The notes under the pieces are model-generated. The model had not been told where the DNA came from. It made no database searches and was given only the letters and a program-made list of their open reading frames with translations. Shown one piece after another: positions 26,858 to 36,134 of a stretch of 64,000 nucleotides of DNA. Made by a program: the position numbers and the translations under genes. The DNA is from Staphylococcus nepalensis (GTDB lineage Bacteria > Bacillota > Bacilli > Staphylococcales > Staphylococcaceae), in contig NZ_BMCF01000003.1 in NCBI RefSeq assembly GCF_014635045.1, positions 248,001 to 312,000 of the forward strand, read 5' to 3'. Positions within the stretch are counted from its first letter, which is position 1. Each line of letters starts with the position of its first letter.

Positions 26858-28090
26858 ATGGACATCCGATCTTCTTTTGAGGCTCTAGACAAAAAATTTA
26901 CTGCGTTTGGCGGTTTGACTGGTGGCGGGATTACACGCTTACTTTATTCTAAAGAATGGTCAAATGCGGTTCACGCATTAAAAGAAACATTAGAAAAAGA
27001 TGGATTTGAAACACAGTTCGATAGTGTCGGTAACTTAAAAGGACGTATTGAAGGTAGCAAATATCCTGAAGAAACAATTATGTCTGGTTCACATATTGAC
27101 ACAGTAGTTGAAGGTGGCCATTTAGATGGTCAATTCGGTGTGCTAGCAGCAGTTGTTGCTATGCAGTCATTGAAAGCAGAATATGGACAACCATTACGTT
27201 CATTAGAAATACTAGCGTTAGCTGAAGAGGAAGGCAGCCGTTTCCCATACGCTTTCTGGGGAAGTAAAAACTTCTTCAACTTAGCTGATAAAGCTGACGT
27301 AGACGCAATTGCTGATGGCGAAGGTGTCGCTTTCAAAGATGCGATGCGTGAATCTGGTTTTGATTATCGTACAGAAGATAATGATTATAACTATATTAAA
27401 TCATTTATCGAAGTCCACATCGAACAAGGTAAAGTCTTAGAAAATGAAAAAAAATCAATTGGTGTCGTTAATGGTATCGTTGGTCAAAAACGTTATACAG
27501 TTAACTTAAAAGGTGAAGCAAACCATGCTGGTACTACACCGATGGGCTTGAGACAAGATGCAGTGGTGGCATTTAGTAAAATTGCTAACCAATTAACAGA
27601 TCGTGCAAGAGAAATAGGTGACCCATTAGTTATTACATTTGGTCGCGTAGATCCAGTACCTAATACGGTTAACGTAGTGCCAGGAGAGGTCACTTTTTCA
27701 ATCGATTGTCGTCACATTAACCAAGATGAACTCAATCAGTTTGCTGAAGAAATTGATACATGTATCAAACATGTATCTGAAGAAGAAGGCGTTCAATATG
27801 ACATCGACTTATGGATGGATGAAGCACCAACGCTTATGGATGAAAGATTAGTTAATGAAATACAAAAAGCTGCTGAAACAGTAGTTGGTGAATCAGAGTG
27901 GAAATTAATGTCTTCTGGTGCTGGGCACGATTCTCAAATTTTCGCTAAATATATACCAACTTCAATGTTGTTCGTACCATCAATTAATGGTGTGAGTCAC
28001 AACGTTGAAGAAGAAACGAATGTTGAAGATTTAGTTAAAGGTATTGAAGTGTTAAAACAAGTATTATATCAACTTGCTTATCAAGCATAA
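26858..28090 (+). CDS. allC: Allantoate amidohydrolase
   Basis: A 410-residue M20-family enzyme that hydrolyses allantoate to ureidoglycine, CO2 and ammonia. It keeps the segments GGGITRLLYS, SGSHIDTVVEGG, AEEEGSRFPY, EVHIEQGKVLE, NHAGTTPMG and SSGAGHDSQ, which match E. coli AllC very closely in order and spacing. The start at 26858 has AAAAGGAG just upstream; the frame is also open to an ATG at 26837, which lacks one. It is the first gene of the plus-strand run to allE and allD, and has a cre-like site upstream. Confidence 0.95.
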   Translation: MDIRSSFEALDKKFTAFGGLTGGGITRLLYSKEWSNAVHALKETLEKDGFETQFDSVGNLKGRIEGSKYPEETIMSGSHIDTVVEGGHLDGQFGVLAAVVAMQSLKAEYGQPLRSLEILALAEEEGSRFPYAFWGSKNFFNLADKADVDAIADGEGVAFKDAMRESGFDYRTEDNDYNYIKSFIEVHIEQGKVLENEKKSIGVVNGIVGQKRYTVNLKGEANHAGTTPMGLRQDAVVAFSKIANQLTDRAREIGDPLVITFGRVDPVPNTVNVVPGEVTFSIDCRHINQDELNQFAEEIDTCIKHVSEEEGVQYDIDLWMDEAPTLMDERLVNEIQKAAETVVGESEWKLMSSGAGHDSQIFAKYIPTSMLFVPSINGVSHNVEEETNVEDLVKGIEVLKQVLYQLAYQA

Positions 28091-28214
28091 TATTTGGGAA
28101 TAAGCAACTAGAACAACATCATTGAGCTATATAAATAAACATGGTTCAACAAACTTTTTATAGATAAAAGCACAAAAATTTTTAATACAGATAAAGAAAA
28201 GGAGCATTTTATTT

Positions 28215-29003
28215 ATGGGTTATATCAATCATAATCAAGGTTATAGAGAAGGTTTATTAGAAACACGTTCAGTAATTAAAAAGGACAATTATGCAGTTAT
28301 TACACCAGACGGTTTAGTAAATAACGTAGTACCTGGTTTTGAAGATTGCGACGTAACTATTTTAGGTTCACCAAGATTGGGTGCGCGCTTCGTAGATTAC
28401 CTAGTAACATTAAAAAATCAAGGTGGTAACAGACAAGGATTTGGTGGTGACGGCGTTCAAACATTTATTTATGTTGAATATGGAAATATCAATGCATATG
28501 CAGACGATAAAAAATATGAACTAAGTGCAGGTGGTTATTTATACGTACCATCTCATCAAGTTATGACATTTGAAAACAGCAACCAAAACAACGACAGCCG
28601 TGTATTCTTATACAAAAAACGTTATCAACCATTAGAAGGTTATACACCAGAAGTTGTAACAGGTAACGTCAATGATATGGTTCAAGAACCATATGAAGGT
28701 ATGGAAGAAGTGAAGATTCTTGATTTACTACCAAAAGAATTAGCATATGACATGAATATTCATATCTTATCATTTAAACCAGGTGCTTCACACGGCTACA
28801 TCGAAACACACGTTCAAGAACATGGTGCTTACGTATTAAGTGGACGTGGCATGTACAACTTAGATAACGAATGGCAACCAGTTGATAAAGGTGATTACAT
28901 CTTTATGGGCGCTTATGCACCACAAGCAACTTATGCTATTGGTTTAGACGAACCATTCGCTTACATCTATTCCAAAGATGCAAATAGAGATATAGAAATT
29001 TAA
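28215..29003 (+). CDS. allE: (S)-ureidoglycine aminohydrolase
   Basis: A 262-residue bicupin that releases ammonia from (S)-ureidoglycine to give (S)-ureidoglycolate. The C-terminal cupin carries the Mn-binding set: Glu and His in [16 protein letters not shown] and the later acidic/aromatic strand. The opening [13 protein letters not shown] and the phrase [10 protein letters not shown] are typical of AllE/UGlyAH. AAAAGGAG is upstream of the ATG. The next gene, allD, follows after 15 bases. Confidence 0.93.
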   Translation: MGYINHNQGYREGLLETRSVIKKDNYAVITPDGLVNNVVPGFEDCDVTILGSPRLGARFVDYLVTLKNQGGNRQGFGGDGVQTFIYVEYGNINAYADDKKYELSAGGYLYVPSHQVMTFENSNQNNDSRVFLYKKRYQPLEGYTPEVVTGNVNDMVQEPYEGMEEVKILDLLPKELAYDMNIHILSFKPGASHGYIETHVQEHGAYVLSGRGMYNLDNEWQPVDKGDYIFMGAYAPQATYAIGLDEPFAYIYSKDANRDIEI

Positions 29004-29018
29004 GGAAGGTTGTTAGTC

Positions 29019-30050
29019 ATGGAAGAGGAAGCATTAGTATACGTCGAACGTGGTAAACTGCGCCAATTATTCAAAGAGAAACTAACACGTGCAGGTTTGC
29101 CTGACGCGCAAGCTGAAAAAACAGCGGACTTGATGATTTTTGCGGATGAAAGAGGCATTCATTCACATGGTTCCGTCCGAATGCAATATTATGCAGAACG
29201 TATTGCGAAAAAAGGTTATAACTTGGACCCAGATTTAAAATTCACTAAAACTGGTCCATCAGCAGGCACATATTTCGGCGATAATGCTGTAGGTCACTAT
29301 GTTGCTTATGAAGCTATGGAAGAAGCCATTGGATTAGCAAAATCCAGCGGGATAGGTATGGTAGGTATCCAAGAAATGGGGCACAGTGGCGCAATCGGCT
29401 ATTTTGCAGAACAAGCTGCAAAACAAGGTATGGTTGCATTAACTGTATGTCAGTCTGATCCAATGGTTGTGCCCTTTGGTGGTACAGAACCATATTTCGG
29501 TACGAATCCAATTGCTTTCGCCTCACCAAGAAAAAATGGCGAACCCATATTGTTTGATATGGCAACAACAGTGCAAGCATGGGGTAAAATATTAGATGCA
29601 CGATCTAAACATAAATCAATACCGAATACCTGGGCAGTAGACAAACAAGGCGAGCCTACAACAGATCCATTCGAAGTAGCTGCGTTGTTACCTGTAGCTG
29701 GACCAAAAGGTTATGGTTTGATGATGATGGTAGATATCCTAGCAGGCACTTTACTAGGATTGCCATTTGGTAAGCATGTCACTTCAATGTATGAAGATTT
29801 AAGCCAATATCGTAGATTAGGACAATTTCATATCGTGATTAACCCAGCATATTTTGGTGACGAAACACAGTTTTTAACACAAGTTTCTGACATGGTAGAT
29901 GAATTGCATGACATTGAACCTGCTAAAGGTTTTAATCAAGTATATTATCCAGGTGAGATTCAAGAAGAAGTTAAAAAACGTTATGCAGAGAGTGGCATTC
30001 CAGTTGCCCAAGACATTTATGATTATTTAATATCTGATGAGATATATTAG
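29019..30050 (+). CDS. allD: Ureidoglycolate dehydrogenase paralogue 1
   Basis: A 343-residue NAD(P)-dependent oxidoreductase of the malate/L-sulfolactate dehydrogenase type that would oxidise (S)-ureidoglycolate to oxalurate. The catalytic-region motifs RGIHSHGSVRM, GHSGAIGYF and the strong CQSDPMVVPFGGTEPYFG stretch are all conserved. AAGGAAGG lies 10 bases before the ATG at 29019. It lacks about 12 C-terminal residues found in paralogue 2 and in E. coli AllD, ending at SDEIY. Both tandem copies are intact, so it may have a shifted specificity. Confidence 0.85.
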   Translation: MEEEALVYVERGKLRQLFKEKLTRAGLPDAQAEKTADLMIFADERGIHSHGSVRMQYYAERIAKKGYNLDPDLKFTKTGPSAGTYFGDNAVGHYVAYEAMEEAIGLAKSSGIGMVGIQEMGHSGAIGYFAEQAAKQGMVALTVCQSDPMVVPFGGTEPYFGTNPIAFASPRKNGEPILFDMATTVQAWGKILDARSKHKSIPNTWAVDKQGEPTTDPFEVAALLPVAGPKGYGLMMMVDILAGTLLGLPFGKHVTSMYEDLSQYRRLGQFHIVINPAYFGDETQFLTQVSDMVDELHDIEPAKGFNQVYYPGEIQEEVKKRYAESGIPVAQDIYDYLISDEIY

Positions 30051-30057
30051 ATAGGAA

Positions 30058-30140
30058 TAAAAGAAGTGAACGAGATAATTTAATGTAATAAATGGTAACT
30101 TACGACATTTAGCATGGTGCGTCTTTAGTAACTTCTTTTT
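30058..30140 (+). terminator. Possible terminator or leader between the two allD genes
   Basis: AAAAGAAGT at 30058-30066 can pair with ACTTCTTTTTT at about 30130-30140, followed by a T tract; the loop is long. It could end the allC-allE-allD unit and separate it from the next operon. Confidence 0.4.
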
Positions 30141-30205
30141 TTACTGCTTGAAAACACTTTGTTTATTAAAAAAATACACAATTTTTGTAATAAGGAGGTT
30201 GAAAT

Positions 30206-31255
30206 ATGCGCGTTTCTAAAAATGATTTATTCGATTTAATGAAAAATAAATTGGTTAAAGCGGGCTTAAATGAAGATGCTGCAAAAGATGTTGCAGATGT
30301 TTTAACTTTTGCAGATCACAGAGGTATTCACTCTCATGGTGCTGTTAGGGTGGAATATTATGCAGAACGTATCGCAAAAGGTGGTATTACTGCTAACCCG
30401 AACTACCAATTTGAACAAACTGGTCCTTCTACTGGTGTATTTGAAGGAGATAACGGTCCTGGACACCAAGCAGCAAAAGAGGCCATGGAGAAAGCGATAG
30501 AAATGGCTAAAGAAAACGGTGTAGCAGTTGTAGGTGTTAAACATATTTCACATAGTGGTGCGTTAGGTTATTTCGTTGAAATGGCATCTAATGCAAATAT
30601 GGTTGGTTTAAGTATGTGTCAATCGGATCCAATGGTTGTACCGTTTGGTGGCACAGAACCTTATTTTGGTACGAACCCAATTGCATTTAGTGCACCATCT
30701 AACGATGATCGTATCATTACTTTTGATATGGCTACAACAGTTCAAGCGTGGGGCAAAGTGCTTGATGCTAGAGCCAAACACCAATCTATCCCAGATACAT
30801 GGGCAGTTGATGCTAATGGTGAGCCAACAACAAACGCAAGAGACGTTCATGCGCTTGTACCGGTCGCTGGACCAAAAGGTTATGGTTTAATGATGATGGT
30901 GGATATCTTATCAGGTAGTTTACTTGGCGTACCACACGGTGTGCACGTTTCATCAATGTATAAAGATCTAACTAAAGGCCGTGACTTAGGACAGTTACAC
31001 ATCGTAATCAATCCTGCATTCTTTACAGATTTAGATCAATTTAAATCACGTATTTCAACAATGTTAGATGAGCTTAAAGCACAACCAGCAGCAGAAGGTT
31101 ATGGAGAAATATTCTATCCTGGTGAGCGTGGTCGCTTACGTAGTGAGAAATATGATGAAACAGGCATTGAAATTGTGGATGAAATTTACGATTACTTAGT
31201 GTCAGAAGATGTGCACTTTGATCGTTACCACGGAAAAAACAGATTTGCAGAATAA
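30206..31255 (+). CDS. allD: Ureidoglycolate dehydrogenase (paralogue 2, canonical length)
   Basis: A 349-residue oxidoreductase, the same length as E. coli AllD, with the C-terminal KNRFAE tail seen there as KNPFAQ. Motifs DHRGIHSHGAVRVEYYAERI, ISHSGALGYF and CQSDPMVVPFGG are conserved. It would convert (S)-ureidoglycolate to oxalurate with NAD(P)+. AAGGAGG precedes the ATG. It stands directly before fdrA/allF with 15 bases between, so its product oxalurate would feed the next enzymes of the same operon. This is probably the main AllD. Confidence 0.93.
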   Translation: MRVSKNDLFDLMKNKLVKAGLNEDAAKDVADVLTFADHRGIHSHGAVRVEYYAERIAKGGITANPNYQFEQTGPSTGVFEGDNGPGHQAAKEAMEKAIEMAKENGVAVVGVKHISHSGALGYFVEMASNANMVGLSMCQSDPMVVPFGGTEPYFGTNPIAFSAPSNDDRIITFDMATTVQAWGKVLDARAKHQSIPDTWAVDANGEPTTNARDVHALVPVAGPKGYGLMMMVDILSGSLLGVPHGVHVSSMYKDLTKGRDLGQLHIVINPAFFTDLDQFKSRISTMLDELKAQPAAEGYGEIFYPGERGRLRSEKYDETGIEIVDEIYDYLVSEDVHFDRYHGKNRFAE

Positions 31256-31270
31256 TAACGGAGGAATAGT

Positions 31271-33031
31271 ATGTTATATACAATAATTAAAGAAAACACG
31301 TACCAAGATTCGATTGTACTAATGTTATTATCGAATAAATTATCTGCTATTGATGGCGTGAACCAAGTATCAATTATGATGGGAACGCCTGCGAATAAAG
31401 ACATTTTTAGATCTTCAGGATTTGATACTGAAGCATTAGATAATGCTAAACCAAATGATATCGTTGTCATTGTAGATACAGATGATGAATCAAAAGTAGA
31501 CGAAGTAAATGAACAAGTAGATGCTGAGCTAAAAGGCAAAGGCGACGACGAAGATAAATCTCAAAAACAAGATGAAGCTTCAAACTGGAACCGCGCTTTA
31601 GAATTAGCAAATAATCCAAACTTAGCATTAATTTCAATCCCAGGACAATACGCTGCAATGGAAGCTGAAACTGCTTTAAAAAACAATTTAAACGTATTTA
31701 TGTTTAGTGATAATGTCGCTAAAGAAGACGAAGTACGCTTAAAACAAATGGCGCATGATAAAGGGTTATTAGTTATGGGACCTGACTGTGGTACAGGTAT
31801 TATCCACAGTTTACCACTTGCATTCACTAACATCGTTAATGAAGGAGATATCGGCGTTATCGGTGCTTCTGGTACAGGTATTCAAGAAGTAACAACCATC
31901 ATTGACCGTGAAGGTAAAGGTGTTACAAATGCAATTGGTACAGGTGGCCGTGACTTATCAACAGAAGTCGGCGCTATTACAATGCTAGATAGTATTAAAG
32001 CGTTAAATGCTGACCCTAAAGTTAAAGTCATTACTGTTATTTCTAAGCCGCCAGCTAAAGAAGTTGAAGAAAAAGTATTAAATATGTTACGTAACATTGA
32101 AAAACCAGTGGTTACATTATTCTTAGGTGCTAAACCAGCATTTACTGAAGAAAATATTTATCACGCTTATACACTAGAAGAAGCAGCACGTGTATCTGTT
32201 CAATTATCTAATGATGAAACGCCTCAATTTAATCCATCATTTAAAGCAGACCTTGATATTACGTTTGCTGATAACCAAGATGGTATTAAAGGTTACTACT
32301 CAGGTGGCACGTTAGCATCAGAAGCTGCTATGTTAGTCAAAGATACATTAGGAGATAATTCAGGCGCAGAAACACCAGAAGGATTCTCTTATAAAGGTGG
32401 AAATCATGAAATCATTGACTTAGGTGATGATATTTATACGCAAGGTAGACCACACCCAATGATCGATCCTTCAAAACGTATTGAAATGTTAGAAACTTCA
32501 TCAGATGACCCATCCACTGCTGTCATTATGTTAGATAACGTGATTGGTTACGGTAGTCATGATGATATGGCAAACGAACTTGCGCCTACAATCAAAGCGA
32601 TTTTAGATAAAGTAAACGCTGAGGGCCGTTCATTGGCGATACTTACTACAGTTGTAGGTACACAACATGATCATCAAGGTTATGATAGTCAAGTTAACAC
32701 GTTAAAAGAAGCTGGCGCAATTGTTTGTGAAACAAACGACCAAATGGTTCGTACTGCACTTAATTTAGTAGGCAGCAGTGTTGAACAACCAATGTTAGAA
32801 ACAAAATCATTTGAATCAGAACCAGTTGATTTAACTGTGGATGAAAAAATAATGAATTTAATCAACATGAAACCAAGCGTTATTAATATTGGACTGAAGA
32901 GCTTTACTGAAGCAATCCAAGCAAGCGATGCACCAGTCGTTCAATTTAATTGGCGCCCAATTGCTGGTGGGGATGAAAAATTAATGAAAGTACTTCAATT
33001 CTTAAACAATTATGAAGGAGAGACGGTATAA
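31271..33031 (+). CDS. allF: FdrA/AllF, oxamate carbamoyltransferase subunit
   Basis: A 586-residue protein of the FdrA family, related to succinyl-CoA ligase subunits. It has the Rossmann-like start, a linker rich in Asp/Glu/Lys (about residues 75-105), a conserved CoA-ligase-like core with MGPDCGTGI and GASGTGIQEV, and GTGGRDLS. AllF, AllG and AllH together form the oxamate (oxalurate) carbamoyltransferase in E. coli: oxalurate plus phosphate gives oxamate plus carbamoyl phosphate. It is somewhat longer than E. coli FdrA (555). GGAGGAAT precedes the ATG; allG starts 1 base after the stop. Confidence 0.9.
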   Translation: MLYTIIKENTYQDSIVLMLLSNKLSAIDGVNQVSIMMGTPANKDIFRSSGFDTEALDNAKPNDIVVIVDTDDESKVDEVNEQVDAELKGKGDDEDKSQKQDEASNWNRALELANNPNLALISIPGQYAAMEAETALKNNLNVFMFSDNVAKEDEVRLKQMAHDKGLLVMGPDCGTGIIHSLPLAFTNIVNEGDIGVIGASGTGIQEVTTIIDREGKGVTNAIGTGGRDLSTEVGAITMLDSIKALNADPKVKVITVISKPPAKEVEEKVLNMLRNIEKPVVTLFLGAKPAFTEENIYHAYTLEEAARVSVQLSNDETPQFNPSFKADLDITFADNQDGIKGYYSGGTLASEAAMLVKDTLGDNSGAETPEGFSYKGGNHEIIDLGDDIYTQGRPHPMIDPSKRIEMLETSSDDPSTAVIMLDNVIGYGSHDDMANELAPTIKAILDKVNAEGRSLAILTTVVGTQHDHQGYDSQVNTLKEAGAIVCETNDQMVRTALNLVGSSVEQPMLETKSFESEPVDLTVDEKIMNLINMKPSVINIGLKSFTEAIQASDAPVVQFNWRPIAGGDEKLMKVLQFLNNYEGETV

Positions 33032-33032
33032 A

Positions 33033-34298
33033 ATGGGTTACAAAACAATAGATGAAGCTAACCAAGCAGTCATTGACAAGATGATTGCAGCAGCGCCATT
33101 TTTAGTAGATGTAGTGCCTGCTAAATCTAAAATTCCTGAACTCAAAGAAAATGTATTATTACATGCTGGTCCACCAATTAAATATGAAAATATGACGGAC
33201 CCAATGCAAGGTTCTTGTGTAGGTGCCATCCTTTTCGAAGGATGGGCTGACAATGAACAAGGTGCACGTAAGTTATTAGAAGAAGGACAGATTACTTTTA
33301 TCCCATGCCACCATGTAAATACAGTTGGCCCAATGGGTGGTATTACTTCTGCTAATATGCCTGTACTTGTTGTTGAAAATAGAGAAACAGGTAATGAAGC
33401 GTATTGCCAAATGAACGAAGGTATTGGAGCGGTATTACGTTTTGGTGCTTACAATGAAACTGTAATCAATCGTCTTCACTGGATGAAAGATGTTTTAGGC
33501 CCAGTTTTAAGTAAAGCATTACACAAAATGGATGACGGTTTAAACGTAAACGTATTAATTGCTAAAGCTATTGCAATGGGTGATGAATTCCACCAACGTA
33601 ATATTGCAGCTTCATTAGCATTCTTAAAAGAAGTGACGCCAATTATCTCGTCATTAGAAGATGTAGCAGCAGAAAAACGTACAGAAGTACTCCAATTCTT
33701 AGCAGATACAGACCAATTCTTCTTAAACGTAGCAATGGCTACAGGTAAAGCGATGATGGATGCAGCGCGTACAATCGAACATGGTACGGTTGTTACTGCT
33801 ATGTGTCGTAACGGGGAAAACTTTGGTATTCGTATCGCTGGTATGGGTGACGAATGGTTCACTGCGCCAGTAAACACGCCTCACGGATTATTCTTTACAG
33901 GTTATTCTGCCGAAGATGCAAACACTGATATTGGTGACTCTGCAATTACTGAAACAATCGGTGTTGGTGGTATGGCAATGATCGCTGCGCCAGCAGTAAC
34001 TCGCTTTGTTGGTACTGGTGGCTTTGACGACGCTTTAGACATCAGTAACGAAATGACTGAAATTTGCATCGGTGAAAACCCTAACTTTGCAATCCCTACA
34101 TGGAATTTTAGAGGGGCATGTTTAGGCATTGATGCCCGTAAAGTTGTGGAAACAGGTATCACACCGGTTATTAATACAGGTATCGCTCATAAAATTGCTG
34201 GATATGGACAAATTGGTGCAGGTACAGTTCACCCACCAATTGAATGTTTTGAAAAAGCAATTACTGCATACGCAGAGAAATTAGGCTTTAAAGCGTGA
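33033..34298 (+). CDS. allG: AllG (YlbE, DUF1116), oxamate carbamoyltransferase subunit
   Basis: A 421-residue DUF1116 protein, second subunit of the FdrA-linked carbamoyltransferase. Conserved segments are GPPIKYENMTDPMQGSC, CHHVNTVGPMGGITS, CRNGENFGIR and FRGACLGIDARKV. I chose the ATG at 33033 because AAGGAGAG precedes it and it directly follows the allF stop; the frame extends upstream to 33012 without support. Its TGA stop overlaps the GTG start of allH. The gene order allF-allG-allH-carbamate kinase is that of the E. coli fdrA-ylbE-ylbF-ybcF operon. Confidence 0.9.
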   Translation: MGYKTIDEANQAVIDKMIAAAPFLVDVVPAKSKIPELKENVLLHAGPPIKYENMTDPMQGSCVGAILFEGWADNEQGARKLLEEGQITFIPCHHVNTVGPMGGITSANMPVLVVENRETGNEAYCQMNEGIGAVLRFGAYNETVINRLHWMKDVLGPVLSKALHKMDDGLNVNVLIAKAIAMGDEFHQRNIAASLAFLKEVTPIISSLEDVAAEKRTEVLQFLADTDQFFLNVAMATGKAMMDAARTIEHGTVVTAMCRNGENFGIRIAGMGDEWFTAPVNTPHGLFFTGYSAEDANTDIGDSAITETIGVGGMAMIAAPAVTRFVGTGGFDDALDISNEMTEICIGENPNFAIPTWNFRGACLGIDARKVVETGITPVINTGIAHKIAGYGQIGAGTVHPPIECFEKAITAYAEKLGFKA

Positions 34299-35065
34299 TT
34301 TTTCGCGCAACTGCTATAGGCGATATTGCCAAGGAAATATTAGAAAATCGAAAGACATTTTATGTGCACAGTATTTTTAAAAAAGGCTTCAATATTGTAA
34401 ATGATGCGCAAGAGCTTATATTTATAGGTACTGATGAAAACGGTATGTTTCCATTCGGTATATTAGTGGACCAACAAACGAAACATAGTTTGCTTAATGA
34501 AATTAAATTAAACCAACAACTCACAATAGGTCCTAACACGATTCATATAAGTAAAACATGCCAACTCGTTTGGCATGTTGCATCATTGCCATTTAAAGAC
34601 CTCGTTGACAGTGTAAACACTGATAACCTTAAAGCAAATTTATCGACATATGATTTTACGATGTATGATGATGGTGACTTTGACCGCCAAACAATGAGCC
34701 GAATCATGTACGCATTAGAATATGAAGATGTTGAAACTATAGAACAATATTACCGCTATCTAATTGGTAGAGGAGAGGGATTAACGCCTTCTGGTGATGA
34801 CATCCTAACTGGTATGTTGTTTATTCATTTTACCAATCCGTATATTAGAAAACCAAATTTAGAAAAATTAAAACAACTACTTAACGAATCATTAACGACG
34901 CTAGTAGGAGAAACTTTTTTAAAATGTGCACAAAAAGGATTATTCAGTTCAAAAATATCAAAGTTACAACATGAACCGTCACTGGAAAACATTGATCGAC
35001 TGCTAAAAGTAGGCTCGTCATCAGGAAGAGACACAGTTTATGGCATGTTCGTAGCATTAACTTGA
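34295..35065 (+). CDS. allH: AllH (YlbF, DUF2877), oxamate carbamoyltransferase subunit
   Basis: A 256-residue DUF2877 protein. The family motif GEGLTPSGDDILTGML is at about residues 164-179. It begins with GTG, and the GTGA overlaps the allG stop codon, so translation is coupled. In E. coli AllH is required with AllF and AllG for carbamoyl transfer between oxalurate and phosphate. It is followed after 13 bases by carbamate kinase, the natural user of the carbamoyl phosphate made. Confidence 0.9.
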   Translation: MIFRATAIGDIAKEILENRKTFYVHSIFKKGFNIVNDAQELIFIGTDENGMFPFGILVDQQTKHSLLNEIKLNQQLTIGPNTIHISKTCQLVWHVASLPFKDLVDSVNTDNLKANLSTYDFTMYDDGDFDRQTMSRIMYALEYEDVETIEQYYRYLIGRGEGLTPSGDDILTGMLFIHFTNPYIRKPNLEKLKQLLNESLTTLVGETFLKCAQKGLFSSKISKLQHEPSLENIDRLLKVGSSSGRDTVYGMFVALT

Positions 35066-35078
35066 AGGAGTGAAACGT

Positions 35079-36026
35079 ATGAGTAAGCGTGTTGTACTTG
35101 CTCTAGGTGGTAACGCAATTTTACAACCTAAACAAGAAGCGTCATACGAAAATCAATATAACAATGTGTATGCTGCTACACGTAAAATGGCAGAATTGAA
35201 AAAAATTGGACATAATGTTGTCATTACACATGGTAATGGGCCACAAGTTGGCAATATTATCGCTCAAAATGAAGCGGCAAAAGACATTGTCGACCCGCTT
35301 CCAATCAACGCTTGTAATGCTGAATCACAAGGTTTTATTGGTTATATGATGGAAGAAGCATTAAAAAACCATTTACATGCATTAGACATTCAAAGTGATG
35401 TTGTAACATTATTGACAATGGTAGAAGTAGATAAAGACGATAAAGCATTTGAAAATCCAACTAAACCTATCGGCGTATTCTTTGACGAAGTTGAAGCAAA
35501 ACGTTTAGAAGAAGTGCATGGTTTTGTAATGGTAGAAGATGCTGGTAGAGGATACCGTCGTGTTGTTCCATCGCCAGAACCACTTGTAATCCACGGTGTA
35601 AACCAAATTAAAGCACTCATTGACCAAGCTATCGTTATTTCATCTGGTGGCGGTGGTATACCAGTTTACCATGATGAAGAAGGAAGCATTCAAGGCGTTG
35701 AAGCGGTTATCGATAAAGACCGTTCTGGTTTGAAACTTGCGCAACAAGTTGATGCAGATACATTCATGATGTTAACTGATGTATCAAATGTTTGTGTGAA
35801 CTTTGGTAAACCAAATGAAGAAAAATTAGAAACAATTTCAGTAGATGAAGCGAAAGCTTATGTCGCTGAAGGGCAATTCCCTGCAGGAAGTATGCTACCT
35901 AAGATTGAAGCTGCAATTCAATTTGCTGAAATGGGCAAAGAAGCGATTATTTGTTCATTAGATGATGCAATTGAAGCGTTGGAAGGTAAAGCAGGTACAC
36001 GTATTTTATTAAATGCAAATCAATAA
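35079..36026 (+). CDS. allK: Carbamate kinase
   Basis: A 315-residue kinase converting carbamoyl phosphate and ADP to ATP, CO2 and ammonia. The glycine-rich LALGGNAILQP start, THGNGPQVGN, and SSGGGGIPV motif and the DKD at VIDKDRSGLKLA are all conserved. GAAGGAG lies 9 bases before the ATG at 35079. Its place after allFGH, not beside arcABD, assigns it to energy gain from oxalurate rather than arginine. It is the last gene of this operon before a hairpin. Confidence 0.93.
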   Translation: MSKRVVLALGGNAILQPKQEASYENQYNNVYAATRKMAELKKIGHNVVITHGNGPQVGNIIAQNEAAKDIVDPLPINACNAESQGFIGYMMEEALKNHLHALDIQSDVVTLLTMVEVDKDDKAFENPTKPIGVFFDEVEAKRLEEVHGFVMVEDAGRGYRRVVPSPEPLVIHGVNQIKALIDQAIVISSGGGGIPVYHDEEGSIQGVEAVIDKDRSGLKLAQQVDADTFMMLTDVSNVCVNFGKPNEEKLETISVDEAKAYVAEGQFPAGSMLPKIEAAIQFAEMGKEAIICSLDDAIEALEGKAGTRILLNANQ

Positions 36027-36056
36027 TTGATTAGCTAATTATAAAACTGATACATG

Positions 36057-36091
36057 CGAATCGTTCAAATGATCTTCATTTGATCGGTTCG
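36057..36091 (+). terminator. Strong hairpin after carbamate kinase (partial terminator)
   Basis: CGAATCGTTCAAATGA pairs with TCATTTGATCGGTTCG. Only a weak T-rich tail follows, so some readthrough into the next transporter gene is likely. Confidence 0.6.
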
Positions 36092-36134
36092 TTGTATTAT
36101 TATATTAAAAGATTTTGAAGAAAGGTGGTATAAG

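Noticed and set aside
30051-30205. T-box riboswitch before the second allD
   Set aside because: The stretch has a GAACGAGA-like sequence, but no T-box core (GGGTGGTACCGCG) or matching antiterminator was found.
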